DNA of 64,000 nucleotides from JAZKFT01 sp040386335 (GTDB taxonomy: Bacteria; Bacteroidota; Bacteroidia; Chitinophagales; Chitinophagaceae), in contig JAZKFT010000011.1 in the NCBI GenBank assembly GCA_040386335.1, positions 62,001 to 126,000 of the forward strand. The letters are read 5' to 3'. The notes under the pieces were generated by a model. The model made no database searches. It was not told the origin of the DNA and saw only the letters and a program-made list of their open reading frames with translations. Below are positions 51,911-59,648 of this stretch, in pieces (positions within the stretch are counted from its first letter, which is position 1; every line of letters begins with the position of its first letter). Made by a program: the position numbers and the translations under genes.

Positions 51911-53014
51911 ATGGCGATACTCATAACCATCATTGTTTTAATCCTGGCATTTATCATTGCCTTAAATATTTTTATCCGGCAACCCAAATTTGGGAAGATG
52001 CCGGAGGGCGAAAGACTACAGCAAATCCTTTCGGCAGCCAATTTTAAGGGGGGCAAATTCCAAAACATCAATCATACCCCCGACCTGGCGGAAGGTGTAA
52101 CTTACTACAAAGTGATGAAGGAGTTCTTCTTTGAGAAAAGCAAAAATCTCCGGCCTTTTGATGTGCTTCCTTCCAAAAAAACAGATCTGTTGAAGCTGGA
52201 TCCAACAAGCAATGTCATGGTTTGGTTTGGGCATTCGTCTTATTTTCTGCAGGTAGATGGTAAAAAAATGTTGGTGGACCCGGTGCTGAGCGGGGCAGCT
52301 TCGCCGGTACGTTTCACCACAAAAAGCTATAAGGGCAGCGATGTGTACAAAACAGATGAGATACCCGAAATTGATTACCTCTTTCTCTCACACGACCATT
52401 GGGATCACATGGATTACAGCACCATCATGAAGCTGAAGCCTAAAATAAAAAAGGTGATTTGCGGCCTGGGTGTTGGCGCGCATTTGGAACGTTGGGGCTT
52501 TGACAAAAACATCCTGATCGAGAAAAACTGGGGCGAAGAAGCGCTATTGGCTACTGGCTTTAAAGTAACATACACCCCCGCCCGGCATTTTTCGGGCCGG
52601 GGATTTAAGCGCCAACCCACGCTTTGGGCATCCTACGTTTTGCAAACTCCCTCGTTGAAAATATTTATTGGTGGGGATAGTGGCTACGATACCCATTTTA
52701 CCAGTATTGGTGATACGTATGGTCCTTTTGATATAGCGATATTAGAATGTGGCCAGTACAATGCAAACTGGAAATACATTCACATGATGCCCGAAGAAAC
52801 GGTGCAGGCAGCCATTGATCTGAAAGCCACAAAACTGGTTCCTGTGCATTGGGCGAAATTCAGCCTGGGCCAGCATGCCTGGGATGACCCGATAAAAAGA
52901 GTAACTGCCAGCGCTAAGGAAAAGGGGATGCCGGTGTGTACACCGATGATAGGCGAGACCCTGAACCTGGATGCCCCAGCGATATATAAAGCCTGGTGGA
53001 TGGATGTTAAATAG
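51911..53014 (+). CDS. Membrane-anchored metallo-beta-lactamase-fold hydrolase (NAPE-PLD/UlaG-like)
   Basis: 367 residues. An N-terminal hydrophobic helix (ILITIIVLILAFIIALNIF) is followed by the metallo-hydrolase fold: VMVWFGHSSYFLQVDGKKMLVDPVL, metal motif HDHWDH (161-166), ARHFSGRG, FIGGDSGYDTHF, and VPVHWAKF near the end. The GHSS and ARHFSGRG elements are typical of NAPE-phospholipase-D-like and UlaG-like enzymes, which hydrolyse phosphodiesters of lipids or lactones. Substrate not known. It lies 102 bp after porX, and a cotranscribed state is possible but not shown. Confidence 0.88.
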   Translation: MAILITIIVLILAFIIALNIFIRQPKFGKMPEGERLQQILSAANFKGGKFQNINHTPDLAEGVTYYKVMKEFFFEKSKNLRPFDVLPSKKTDLLKLDPTSNVMVWFGHSSYFLQVDGKKMLVDPVLSGAASPVRFTTKSYKGSDVYKTDEIPEIDYLFLSHDHWDHMDYSTIMKLKPKIKKVICGLGVGAHLERWGFDKNILIEKNWGEEALLATGFKVTYTPARHFSGRGFKRQPTLWASYVLQTPSLKIFIGGDSGYDTHFTSIGDTYGPFDIAILECGQYNANWKYIHMMPEETVQAAIDLKATKLVPVHWAKFSLGQHAWDDPIKRVTASAKEKGMPVCTPMIGETLNLDAPAIYKAWWMDVK

Positions 53015-53058
53015 CCCCGTTGTGGATAAACAACCATCCTAAATCCTTTAACCCAGTT

Positions 53059-53066
53059 TACATTTG
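53059..53066 (+). promoter_or_regulatory. Candidate -7 box of the gene at 53094
   Basis: TACATTTG fits TAnnTTTG and lies 27 bp before the ATG at 53094. No -33 element at the expected spacing. Confidence 0.35.
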
Positions 53067-53093
53067 TTATAGAAAAGAACAAGCATAAACAAT

Positions 53094-53366
53094 ATGAAAT
53101 ACAATAGCACGACCCTCCAAAAATTGGAAAAAATATTGAGCGAAGCTGAGTATGTGATCCGCTACGAGAGAGGTACTTTTCAGAGCGGTTATTGCATTTT
53201 AGAATTGCGTAAAGTGGTGGTGGTGAATAAGTTCCTGGACGTGGAAGGACGCATTAACACCCTGGTGGAAATTATTCCTGTTCTGAATATTAATTTGGAT
53301 ACGCTTACGCATGAAAGCCAGAAAATGTACGAAGAAATAAAACGGAATGCTATTGAGGCCGTTTAA
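53094..53366 (+). CDS. Small hypothetical protein
   Basis: 90 residues, cytosolic, no signal peptide. Predicted pattern helix (TTLQKLEKILSEAEY), beta strands (YVIRYERGTFQSGYCILELRKVVVVNKFL), helix (LDTLTHESQKMYEEIKRNA). The alternation suggests a small alpha/beta domain. Family not recognised. It has a candidate promoter 27 bp upstream and a terminator 20 bp downstream, so it seems to be a single-gene unit. Confidence 0.75.
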   Translation: MKYNSTTLQKLEKILSEAEYVIRYERGTFQSGYCILELRKVVVVNKFLDVEGRINTLVEIIPVLNINLDTLTHESQKMYEEIKRNAIEAV

Positions 53367-53385
53367 ATCGGGCCGCAACATTTTT

Positions 53386-53420
53386 AAAAGACTTTCATGC
53401 TGCGAACATGAAAGTCTTTT
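53386..53420. terminator. Intrinsic terminator after the gene at 53094
   Basis: Perfect 14-bp stem (53386-53399 with 53407-53420) with loop CTGCGAA, ending in TTTT and followed by AATTTTA. Confidence 0.88.
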
Positions 53421-53461
53421 AATTTTAGGCACTTTGTTTTTGTAACCAATACCTATTTCTC

Positions 53462-54232
53462 TTGGGTCTGACTATCACTTTTCTTGGCACCGGTACCAGC
53501 GGTGGCGTACCGATGGTAGCCTGCCAGTGCAGGGTATGCACCAGCCCGCATGCAAAAGACAAGCGCTTGCGTAGCAGCATTATCGTTCGCAGCGAAACCA
53601 CCACCATCATTGTAGATGCCACCCCGGATTTCCGCCAGCAGATGCTAAAGGAAAAAGTGCTGGAAATCGATGCCATTCTTATTACCCATCCACATAAAGA
53701 CCATATTGGCGGACTGGACGATACCAAGGCCTTTCAATATTTTCAAAAGCGGCCCACCACCATTTACGGCAATAAAATAAGTATGGAAGGTGTAAAAAAG
53801 GAATTGCCTTATGCTTTCGATGGCACAGATTATCCCGGTATCCCCTCCTTTAATTTGAATACAATTGGCCTGGAGCCTTTTATGATAGGTGATATTCCGG
53901 TTATTCCCATCCAGGCCTGGCACCACCTGATGCCGGTTTATGGGTATCGTTTTGGAGATTTTACCTATATCACCGATGCCAACCGCATAGAGGAAAGTGA
54001 AAAAGAGAAAATAAGGGGCTGCGAAATCATGGTACTCAATACCCTGAGAAAAGAGCCACATATTTCGCATTTTACCCTGCAGCAGGCGGTCGATCTTAGC
54101 CAGGAACTGGAAATAAAGCAACAGTATTTTACCCATGTTAGCCACCAGCTTGGCAGGCACGATGAAATAAATGCAGAATTGCCGGAGAACATGCAATTGG
54201 CCTGGGATGGGTTACGGTTGGAAGTCCAATAG
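53462..54232 (+). CDS. PhnP-like metallo-beta-lactamase-fold phosphodiesterase
   Basis: 256 residues, start TTG at 53462: an in-frame stop (53426-53428) lies upstream and no ATG precedes LTITFLGTGTSGGVP. With this start the cysteines fall at 21, 23 and 26 (CQCRVC), the same positions as the structural zinc ligands of E. coli PhnP, which supports the choice. Active-site metal motif is HPHKDH (76-81), then QAWHHLMPVYGYRFG, YITDANRI and THVSHQLGRHDE. PhnP acts on cyclic phosphates; in organisms without phn genes the substrate may be another cyclic phosphodiester. No phosphonate genes flank it. Confidence 0.9.
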   Translation: MGLTITFLGTGTSGGVPMVACQCRVCTSPHAKDKRLRSSIIVRSETTTIIVDATPDFRQQMLKEKVLEIDAILITHPHKDHIGGLDDTKAFQYFQKRPTTIYGNKISMEGVKKELPYAFDGTDYPGIPSFNLNTIGLEPFMIGDIPVIPIQAWHHLMPVYGYRFGDFTYITDANRIEESEKEKIRGCEIMVLNTLRKEPHISHFTLQQAVDLSQELEIKQQYFTHVSHQLGRHDEINAELPENMQLAWDGLRLEVQ

Positions 54233-54414
54233 CAATTTTTATCAAATCGCAAACTGTCAGGCGGCCGGAATAATACCCGACGAATGGATTGTTGTTACCA
54301 GCTGTTTTATCGGCAACGAATGTTGAGACTATCTGCACAATAGAGCAATTGGTGTATTATGGCTGGAACTCCCGGGTTGATTTTATTATCTTGACCCAAG
54401 AAAAATCCAATTTT

Positions 54415-55401
54415 TTGAAACGCCGCCAAAACCTCGTTGCCGATTATTTCACCTTCTCAAAGTCACAACGCAATGGAATTTTTATCGCTGTCGGGCTGAT
54501 GGTAATATGTGCGGTAGTAAAATTCAGCTATGGCTTTTTCTTTAGCAGCAAAACCGTACCGGTTGATTCAGCTTTTTTTAGAAAAGTAGCGGCATTAAAA
54601 ATGGCGGATACCAATAGTTACGCCAACAACTACGCAAAAAATTACAAGCGATATAATAACTACGACGACGATGCCAATTACAACGAGCCATCAAAGAATA
54701 GCGGCAGGCATACTATTAAAGGCGAGTTGTTTGAGTTTGACCCCAATACCATATCAACAGAAGAATGGAAGCGGCTTGGAGTGAGGGAAAAAACCATTGC
54801 CACCATTCAAAACTACCTCTCAAAAGGCGGCAAGTTCCGCAAGCCCGAGGACATCAAACGAATTTATGGCCTCTTTCCTGATGAAGCAGAAAGATTACTG
54901 CCTTATGTAAAAATTACAGATGGAGGGCATAAGCCCTATCAAACTGAAAATGCTACAGCGTCCACACAAGAGAGCCCTGTTTTTTCCAAACCAACCTATG
55001 CTCCCAAAACCATTGACATTAATACAGCCGATACCACTGTATTGATTGCCCTGCCTGGAATTGGCAGCAAACTAGCCTCACGTATTGTAAGTTTCAGAGA
55101 AAAACTGGGCGGTTTTAGCAGCATCAGCCAATTGGGCGAAACATACGGTTTGCCCGATTCCACGTTTCAGAAAATAAAACCAAGGCTGGTGCTTAACAGC
55201 TCAGGCGTTAAACAATTCAATATCAACACATCGGATGCCAACACGATGAAAATGCATCCCTATATCAAATGGAATATAGCCAATGCTATTGTACAATACC
55301 GTACCCAGCATGGCAATTTTTCGTCATTAGCCGACCTCAAAAAAATTGAGATTATTGATGAACAAACGTTTATAAAAATAGCTCCGTACTTAACACTGTA
55401 G
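54415..55401 (+). CDS. Helix-hairpin-helix (ComEA-like) membrane-anchored protein
   Basis: About 328 residues. The frame is open from 54289 but the first 40 codons look non-coding and there is no ATG before the membrane helix (GIFIAVGLMVICAVVKFSYGFF), so the start is probably TTG at 54415 (LKRRQNLVADYFTFSKSQRNG) or 54391. After an Asn/Tyr-rich linker come three helix-hairpin-helix-type units: FDPNTISTEEWKRLGV ... LSKGGKFRKPEDIKRIYGL, then IDINTADTTVLIALPGIGSKLASRIVSFREKLGGFSS, and INTSDANTMKMHPYIKWNIANAIVQYR. The pattern INTAD-x-x-x-L-x-x-LPGIG is that of ComEA DNA-binding proteins. It likely binds DNA outside the inner membrane, perhaps in uptake. Confidence 0.82.
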   Translation: MKRRQNLVADYFTFSKSQRNGIFIAVGLMVICAVVKFSYGFFFSSKTVPVDSAFFRKVAALKMADTNSYANNYAKNYKRYNNYDDDANYNEPSKNSGRHTIKGELFEFDPNTISTEEWKRLGVREKTIATIQNYLSKGGKFRKPEDIKRIYGLFPDEAERLLPYVKITDGGHKPYQTENATASTQESPVFSKPTYAPKTIDINTADTTVLIALPGIGSKLASRIVSFREKLGGFSSISQLGETYGLPDSTFQKIKPRLVLNSSGVKQFNINTSDANTMKMHPYIKWNIANAIVQYRTQHGNFSSLADLKKIEIIDEQTFIKIAPYLTL

Positions 55402-55522
55402 GGCTGTGAGTTGGACTATAGCTGTTAGAATCACCAACTGAAGAATCATCTCGATGTCAAAAAATCAGAATTTATTTTTCATGATACTACAATCCTATTT
55501 TCTAAAATTTATAAGTATAGTT

Positions 55523-55530
55523 TAAATTTG
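55523..55530 (+). promoter_or_regulatory. Candidate promoter box of the 55554-56104 pair, flanked by an inverted repeat
   Basis: TAAATTTG matches TAnnTTTG and ends 23 bp before the ATG at 55554. The 7-bp arms ATGATAC (55481-55487) and GTATCAT (55533-55539) flank it, in a position suitable for an autoregulatory site of the HTH protein. The arms are short, so this part is tentative. Confidence 0.4.
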
Positions 55531-55553
55531 CGGTATCATAAAAATTTAATCCC

Positions 55554-55847
55554 ATGATAGAGATACTTGAAAATTATAAACTGCTTAAAGACAGCCTCGG
55601 CGACCTCATCAAAAAATCTGGTTACAGAAACGATTACCTGGCTGATAAAATCGGAATGGGTGCCGCTTATTTTTCTGTCAAGAAAAAAAATGCCAGTTGG
55701 TCGGATGCAGAAGTGGAAAAACTAATCCGCATAATCAATAGCGAAGAAGCCGCCAATTATTTTGATACTGTCATGATAAAAGCCAAAATGAAAAAGGGGA
55801 AATACATTTCATCAGATGAGTTTGAAAAAAAGATGGGATGGAAATAG
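55554..55847 (+). CDS. XRE-like HTH protein, putative antitoxin
   Basis: 97 residues. The core LIKKSGYRNDYLADKIGMGAAYFSVKKKNASWSDAEVEKLIRII fits a compact phage-repressor-type helix-turn-helix (recognition helix around AAYFSVKKK). The C-terminus (MIKAKMKKGKYISSDEFEKKMGWK) is basic and extended, as in antitoxins that wrap a partner. The last 10 bp overlap the next gene, and a promoter box lies just upstream, so the two genes form a tight unit. I do not recognise an exact family. As a standalone repressor it would be unusual to be fused by overlap to a small protein. Confidence 0.72.
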   Translation: MIEILENYKLLKDSLGDLIKKSGYRNDYLADKIGMGAAYFSVKKKNASWSDAEVEKLIRIINSEEAANYFDTVMIKAKMKKGKYISSDEFEKKMGWK

Positions 55848-56104
55848 ATCTGAAAGATTTTTTTCTTGCTCCGCTTATTGCGGTGACTGACCAATTGATG
55901 GCATGCCCAGCGCGGTTCCAGCAACAATTTCGAAAGATTTACCAACAATTGCGAATCGTTGATCATCCACTTGAGGTCAAAGGGATTACAAGAACGACGG
56001 ACAAATTTTACAAAATAACCATCGATAAAAGCAGCATTGGTCTCAATCAGAAAGGCCAAAAATTATTTGTTGTATGTTTTCTTTACAAACAGTTTTTACC
56101 CTAA
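55838..56104 (+). CDS. Small RelE/ParE-fold-like protein, putative toxin
   Basis: 88 residues; its ATG lies within the last codons of the HTH gene. Predicted helices in the first half (FFLAPLIAVTDQLMACPARFQQQFRKIYQQLRIV) are followed by a strand pattern HPLEVKGITRTTDKFYKITIDKSSIGLNQKGQKLFVVCFLYKQF. The K-G-I ... F-Y-K-I-x-I-x-x-x-x-I-G-L ... L-x-V-V-x-F-L order resembles the beta-sheet of RelE/ParE/HigB toxins, although identity is too low for a firm call. Its stop is 5 bp before the CTAACG palindrome that precedes the acyl-CoA dehydrogenase. Confidence 0.65.
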   Translation: MEIDLKDFFLAPLIAVTDQLMACPARFQQQFRKIYQQLRIVDHPLEVKGITRTTDKFYKITIDKSSIGLNQKGQKLFVVCFLYKQFLP

Positions 56105-56108
56105 AAAA

Positions 56109-56122
56109 CTAACGCTCATTAG
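56109..56122. promoter_or_regulatory. PaaR-like operator upstream of the acyl-CoA dehydrogenase
   Basis: CTAACGCTCATTAG has one mismatch to the fixed positions of CNAACGNNCGTTNG and matches the paaZ site (41892-41905) in 11 of 14 positions. It lies immediately upstream of the -7 box at 56125, where a bound repressor would block transcription. Confidence 0.5.
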
Positions 56123-56124
56123 CC

Positions 56125-56132
56125 TACTTTTG
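56125..56132 (+). promoter_or_regulatory. Candidate -7 box of the acyl-CoA dehydrogenase gene
   Basis: TACTTTTG, matching TAnnTTTG, 32 bp before the ATG at 56165 and two bases after the CTAACG palindrome. Confidence 0.45.
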
Positions 56133-56164
56133 CCGCTGTAAGAATAAACGAACAACTGCCCTCT

Positions 56165-57304
56165 ATGAATTTTGAAACCAGCGAAATAACCCAGCAAGTA
56201 GCCGCCTCTGCACGTGAATTTGCCAACCAGCATATACGCCCTTACCTGATGGATTGGGACGAAAGACAGGAGTTTCCAATGCATGTTTTTAAAGAATTGG
56301 GTCACCTGGGCATGATGGGTGTACTGGTTCCGGAGCAATACGGCGGCAGCGGCCTGAGTTACTACGAATACAGCGTGATCATACAGGAAATAGCCAAGGT
56401 TTGCGGTTCCATCGGTCTTAGTGTGGCAGCTCATAATTCGCTTTGTACCGGTCATATATTGGCCTTTGGCAACGAAGCGCAAAAGCAAAAATATTTACCC
56501 AAACTGGCTACTGCACAGTGGATTGGCGCCTGGGGCCTGACAGAACCCAACACCGGAAGCGATGCGGGCAATATGAAAACCACCGCAGTAAAAGACGGCG
56601 ACGACTGGATCATTAATGGTACCAAAAACTGGATCACCCATGGCCGGAGTGGCGATGTGGCCGTGGTGGTTTGCCGCACCGGCGAACCAAGGGCCAAACA
56701 AAATTCTACCGCCTTTATTGTTGAAAGAGGAACGCCTGGTTTTACCGGTGGCAAAAAAGAAAACAAACTGGGCATGAGAGCCAGCGAAACTGCGGAAATG
56801 GTTTTTGACAACTGCCGCGTATCCGATTCCCAAAGACTCGGCGAAGTGGGCGACGGCTTTGTACAAAGTATGAAAGTGCTGGACGGCGGCCGCATCTCGA
56901 TAGCAGCTCTTGGCCTCGGCATCGCGAAAGGCGCTTACGAAGCCAGCGTACAATATTCAAAAGAACGCCACCAGTTCGATCAGCCGATCTGCAATTTCCA
57001 GGGCATTAGTTTTAAGCTGGCAGATATGGCCACCGAAATTATGGCTGCAGAAATGCTGCTGAACCTGGCCTGTGACTTAAAAATCAGAGGCGAGAAAATG
57101 ACCAAGGAAGCGGCCATGGCCAAATATTATACCAGTGAAGTGGCCGTAAAAGTGAGCACCGATGCGGTACAAATATTTGGAGGCTACGGCTATACGAAGG
57201 ATTTTCCCGTAGAGAAATTTTACAGGGATAGTAAACTGTGCACCATTGGCGAAGGCACCAGTGAAATTCAAAAAATTGTGATCAGCCGGGAGGTGCTTCG
57301 GTAA
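56165..57304 (+). CDS. Acyl-CoA dehydrogenase (short/branched-chain type)
   Basis: 379 residues, FAD enzyme of the cytosol. Typical regions: LGHLGMMGVLVPEQYGGSG, SVAAHNSLCTGHI, AWGLTEPNTGSDAGNMKT, WIINGTKNWITHGRSGDV, KLGMRASETAEM, MKVLDGGRISIAALGLGIAKGAYEAS, and the C-terminal QIFGGYGYTKDFPVEKFYRDSKLCTIGEGTSEIQ with catalytic Glu363. It catalyses the first beta-oxidation step on short or branched acyl-CoA. It is a single gene with a PaaR-like operator. The stop codon lies in a 9-bp hairpin (57297-57305 with 57309-57317). Convergent with the S46 peptidase, 31 bp apart. Confidence 0.95.
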   Translation: MNFETSEITQQVAASAREFANQHIRPYLMDWDERQEFPMHVFKELGHLGMMGVLVPEQYGGSGLSYYEYSVIIQEIAKVCGSIGLSVAAHNSLCTGHILAFGNEAQKQKYLPKLATAQWIGAWGLTEPNTGSDAGNMKTTAVKDGDDWIINGTKNWITHGRSGDVAVVVCRTGEPRAKQNSTAFIVERGTPGFTGGKKENKLGMRASETAEMVFDNCRVSDSQRLGEVGDGFVQSMKVLDGGRISIAALGLGIAKGAYEASVQYSKERHQFDQPICNFQGISFKLADMATEIMAAEMLLNLACDLKIRGEKMTKEAAMAKYYTSEVAVKVSTDAVQIFGGYGYTKDFPVEKFYRDSKLCTIGEGTSEIQKIVISREVLR

Positions 57305-57335
57305 AAGATTTACCGAAACCTCCTCTAAGCCACTA

Positions 57336-59492
57336 TCACTTTACAATCTTCAATTCCTTAATTAAGTTACTGGCACCACCCAGTTTCTCCACGCACCACA
57401 GCAGGTATCGGATATCCAGCACAATTGTCCGGCAGAGGTCCTTGTCGAAATTAATTTTATGGCTCAGGGCCTCATAGTTGCCGTCGAATGCAAGCCCAAT
57501 CAACTGGCCATTGCTATTTAATACCGGGCTGCCGCTATTGCCGCCGGTAATATCGTCGGTTGTAATAAAACTCACTACAATGTCTTTGTATTTTGGATCC
57601 ATGTACTGGCCGAAATCCTTTTTATTGTAGAGTTCAAGAAAATTAGCCGGCAGGTCAAATTCGTAATCGTTGGGTTTGTATTTTTCGACCAAACCCTTCA
57701 TGGTGCACACATAATTAAGTGTGACATTTTCGTTAGGCTTGTAACCCTTTACTACACCATAACTTGCCCTCATGCTTCCGTTGGCATCCGGGTACAACAA
57801 TTTCTTTGGGTTCATAGCCATTAAGCCTTTCAGATACTTGTTGGCAAGGCCTGTTATGGCATCATTAAAGTAGTTGAGTTTGGGTTTTCCCCTTGTCTCC
57901 CAGTTTACCTGGAAGGCGAACGCATAATCAAAAGCAGGATCGCCAGACAGTGTGCCCGCATCCGGCTGCTTGATAAAAAACTTCCATTTGGTATCATCCA
58001 AAATCATCGTGTTGCTGAAAATAGCGCCGGCCATGTTCTGATAGGTTTCATCGTCTTTAAGGCTGCCCCATTTGTATTTTAATGCTGTAAAAAAAGATAC
58101 CGGCTGCTGGTCATTTTCTATATCTTGTTGATAGGCTTTCGTCACTTCCGCCATTATCTTTATCTCGCTGGCCTTGTTGATATCCTTCAGCAATTGTGTC
58201 CTGTCTTTATCCAGTTCCAGCGCCTTTTGTTTTATAACTTTCTCGGATGTTTTCACCCTGGTGAGCATGTCGTTCAGCACTAATAATTTCTGGGCAAATT
58301 TTACCAGCAACGGGCCGGTGATTCCCTGTTCATAATACTCTTTGTGTTTGGCATACGGGCGCCATGCTGCATAGGCTCTTTCGTAATCGGTCCAGAGATT
58401 GGCATATTCCGGCTTCCCTTTTGCCCAGGCGGCAAATGCATCTTCCTGGGCTTTCTTTTTTCCATACACATCGTACTTAAGCAACTGCTTTGTTTCGCCA
58501 TCATAAAATTTCCAGTAGTTGGCCAGGTTTTGGTACGATGCGATGATCTGCAATTTCACAGCGGGATCTTTTTTCATTTCAGCATCCATGGCCTTCAGCC
58601 GGATATTCCGCATATACACAAATGCGGGATTCTTAATATCTGTGGCCAGCTTTACGCCATACGAAGTTTCAAAACGGCTGGTGCCTGCAGGGTAGCCAAA
58701 TACCATTGTGAAATCATTTTCTTTAATGCCCTGTAAACTGACCGGTAAAAAATATTTCGGCTTCAGGGGAATATTTGCGGCGCTATATGCAGCCCCTTTA
58801 CCATCCGGCCCGGTGTACACCCTGAAAATGCTAAAGTCAGCAGTATGCCGTGGCCACTCCCAGTTGTCGGTGGCGCCACCAAAATCCCCCAGGCTTTGCG
58901 GTGGCGTGCCTACCAACCTGATATCGCTGAAACGCTGGTAGGTATACATTAAGAATTGGTTGTCTGCAAAACAGCTATAAACTCTGGCTTCATAACCTGT
59001 ACCAGCCACAGCGGCCCTGCCGATGCGTGCAAAAACACTGTCGCGATTTTTCCGCCAATCTATCCAGTTTGGGTAAACGGCCATGCTGTCCAATACCTGT
59101 TTACTCACATCGTCCACCTTGATTAAAAACTGCACCGTCAGGTCGCTGGCCGGAATTTCTTCGCTGCGGGATTTGGCATAAAACCCATTCTTCAAATGAT
59201 TATTCTCCATCGTGCTCACTTTAGCGATGGCATCAAAACCACAATGGTGATTGGTAAAAATCAGGCCTTCGCTACTTACCACTCCGGCAGTGCACCCAGT
59301 GCCAAAAATTACAATACCATCTTTTACAGACGCTTTATTGATGCTGTATAACTGTTCCGCGGTAAGCTTTAATCCCTTTGCTTTCATCTCAGCATATTTC
59401 TGCTGGCCCAGCAGTTGCACCAGCCACATACCTTCATCAGCCCTGGCTGCTATACTACAGAACAAGGCTAGAACAACAAATATTTTCTTCAT
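57336..59492 (-). CDS. S46-family dipeptidyl-peptidase, DPP7-like
   Basis: 718 residues from the ATG at 59492, which gives signal peptide KKIFVVLALFCSIAARA; the mature start DEGMWL is typical of S46. Catalytic triad regions: TNHHCGF (His near 82-83), TDNWEWPRHTADFS (Asp) and GGNSGSPVL (Ser653). Residue 671, 18 after the Ser, is Gly (AFDGNYEA), the DPP7 state, whereas DPP11 has Arg there; this predicts preference for hydrophobic rather than acidic P1 residues. Such enzymes trim peptides in the periplasm for amino-acid uptake. Single gene with its own candidate promoter. Confidence 0.95.
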   Translation of the reverse strand: MKKIFVVLALFCSIAARADEGMWLVQLLGQQKYAEMKAKGLKLTAEQLYSINKASVKDGIVIFGTGCTAGVVSSEGLIFTNHHCGFDAIAKVSTMENNHLKNGFYAKSRSEEIPASDLTVQFLIKVDDVSKQVLDSMAVYPNWIDWRKNRDSVFARIGRAAVAGTGYEARVYSCFADNQFLMYTYQRFSDIRLVGTPPQSLGDFGGATDNWEWPRHTADFSIFRVYTGPDGKGAAYSAANIPLKPKYFLPVSLQGIKENDFTMVFGYPAGTSRFETSYGVKLATDIKNPAFVYMRNIRLKAMDAEMKKDPAVKLQIIASYQNLANYWKFYDGETKQLLKYDVYGKKKAQEDAFAAWAKGKPEYANLWTDYERAYAAWRPYAKHKEYYEQGITGPLLVKFAQKLLVLNDMLTRVKTSEKVIKQKALELDKDRTQLLKDINKASEIKIMAEVTKAYQQDIENDQQPVSFFTALKYKWGSLKDDETYQNMAGAIFSNTMILDDTKWKFFIKQPDAGTLSGDPAFDYAFAFQVNWETRGKPKLNYFNDAITGLANKYLKGLMAMNPKKLLYPDANGSMRASYGVVKGYKPNENVTLNYVCTMKGLVEKYKPNDYEFDLPANFLELYNKKDFGQYMDPKYKDIVVSFITTDDITGGNSGSPVLNSNGQLIGLAFDGNYEALSHKINFDKDLCRTIVLDIRYLLWCVEKLGGASNLIKELKIVK

Positions 59493-59515
59493 GGAAACGT
59501 AATTATTAATAGCAA

Positions 59516-59523
59516 CAAACCTA
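59516..59523 (-). promoter_or_regulatory. Candidate -7 box of the S46 peptidase gene
   Basis: On the minus strand TAGGTTTG, matching TAnnTTTG, 24 bp upstream of the ATG at 59492. No -33 TTG at the expected distance. Confidence 0.35.
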
Positions 59524-59600
59524 AACAGAAATGGTGGAAAAGTTTTTGTAAATCCCATTGCCCCGCTCCTTCAACCTACCGGCATATTTTAAAATAACAA

Positions 59601-59623
59601 GGCCATCTCTTTTGAAGATGGCC
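59601..59623 (-). terminator. Intrinsic terminator after the beta-helix protein
   Basis: GGCCATCT (59601-59608) pairs with AGATGGCC (59616-59623), 7-nt loop. On the minus strand it is followed by TTGTTATTTTAAAA. It lies 26 bp after the stop codon at 59649. Confidence 0.75.
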
Positions 59624-59648
59624 CGTTTACCTAACATAAAAACACACC

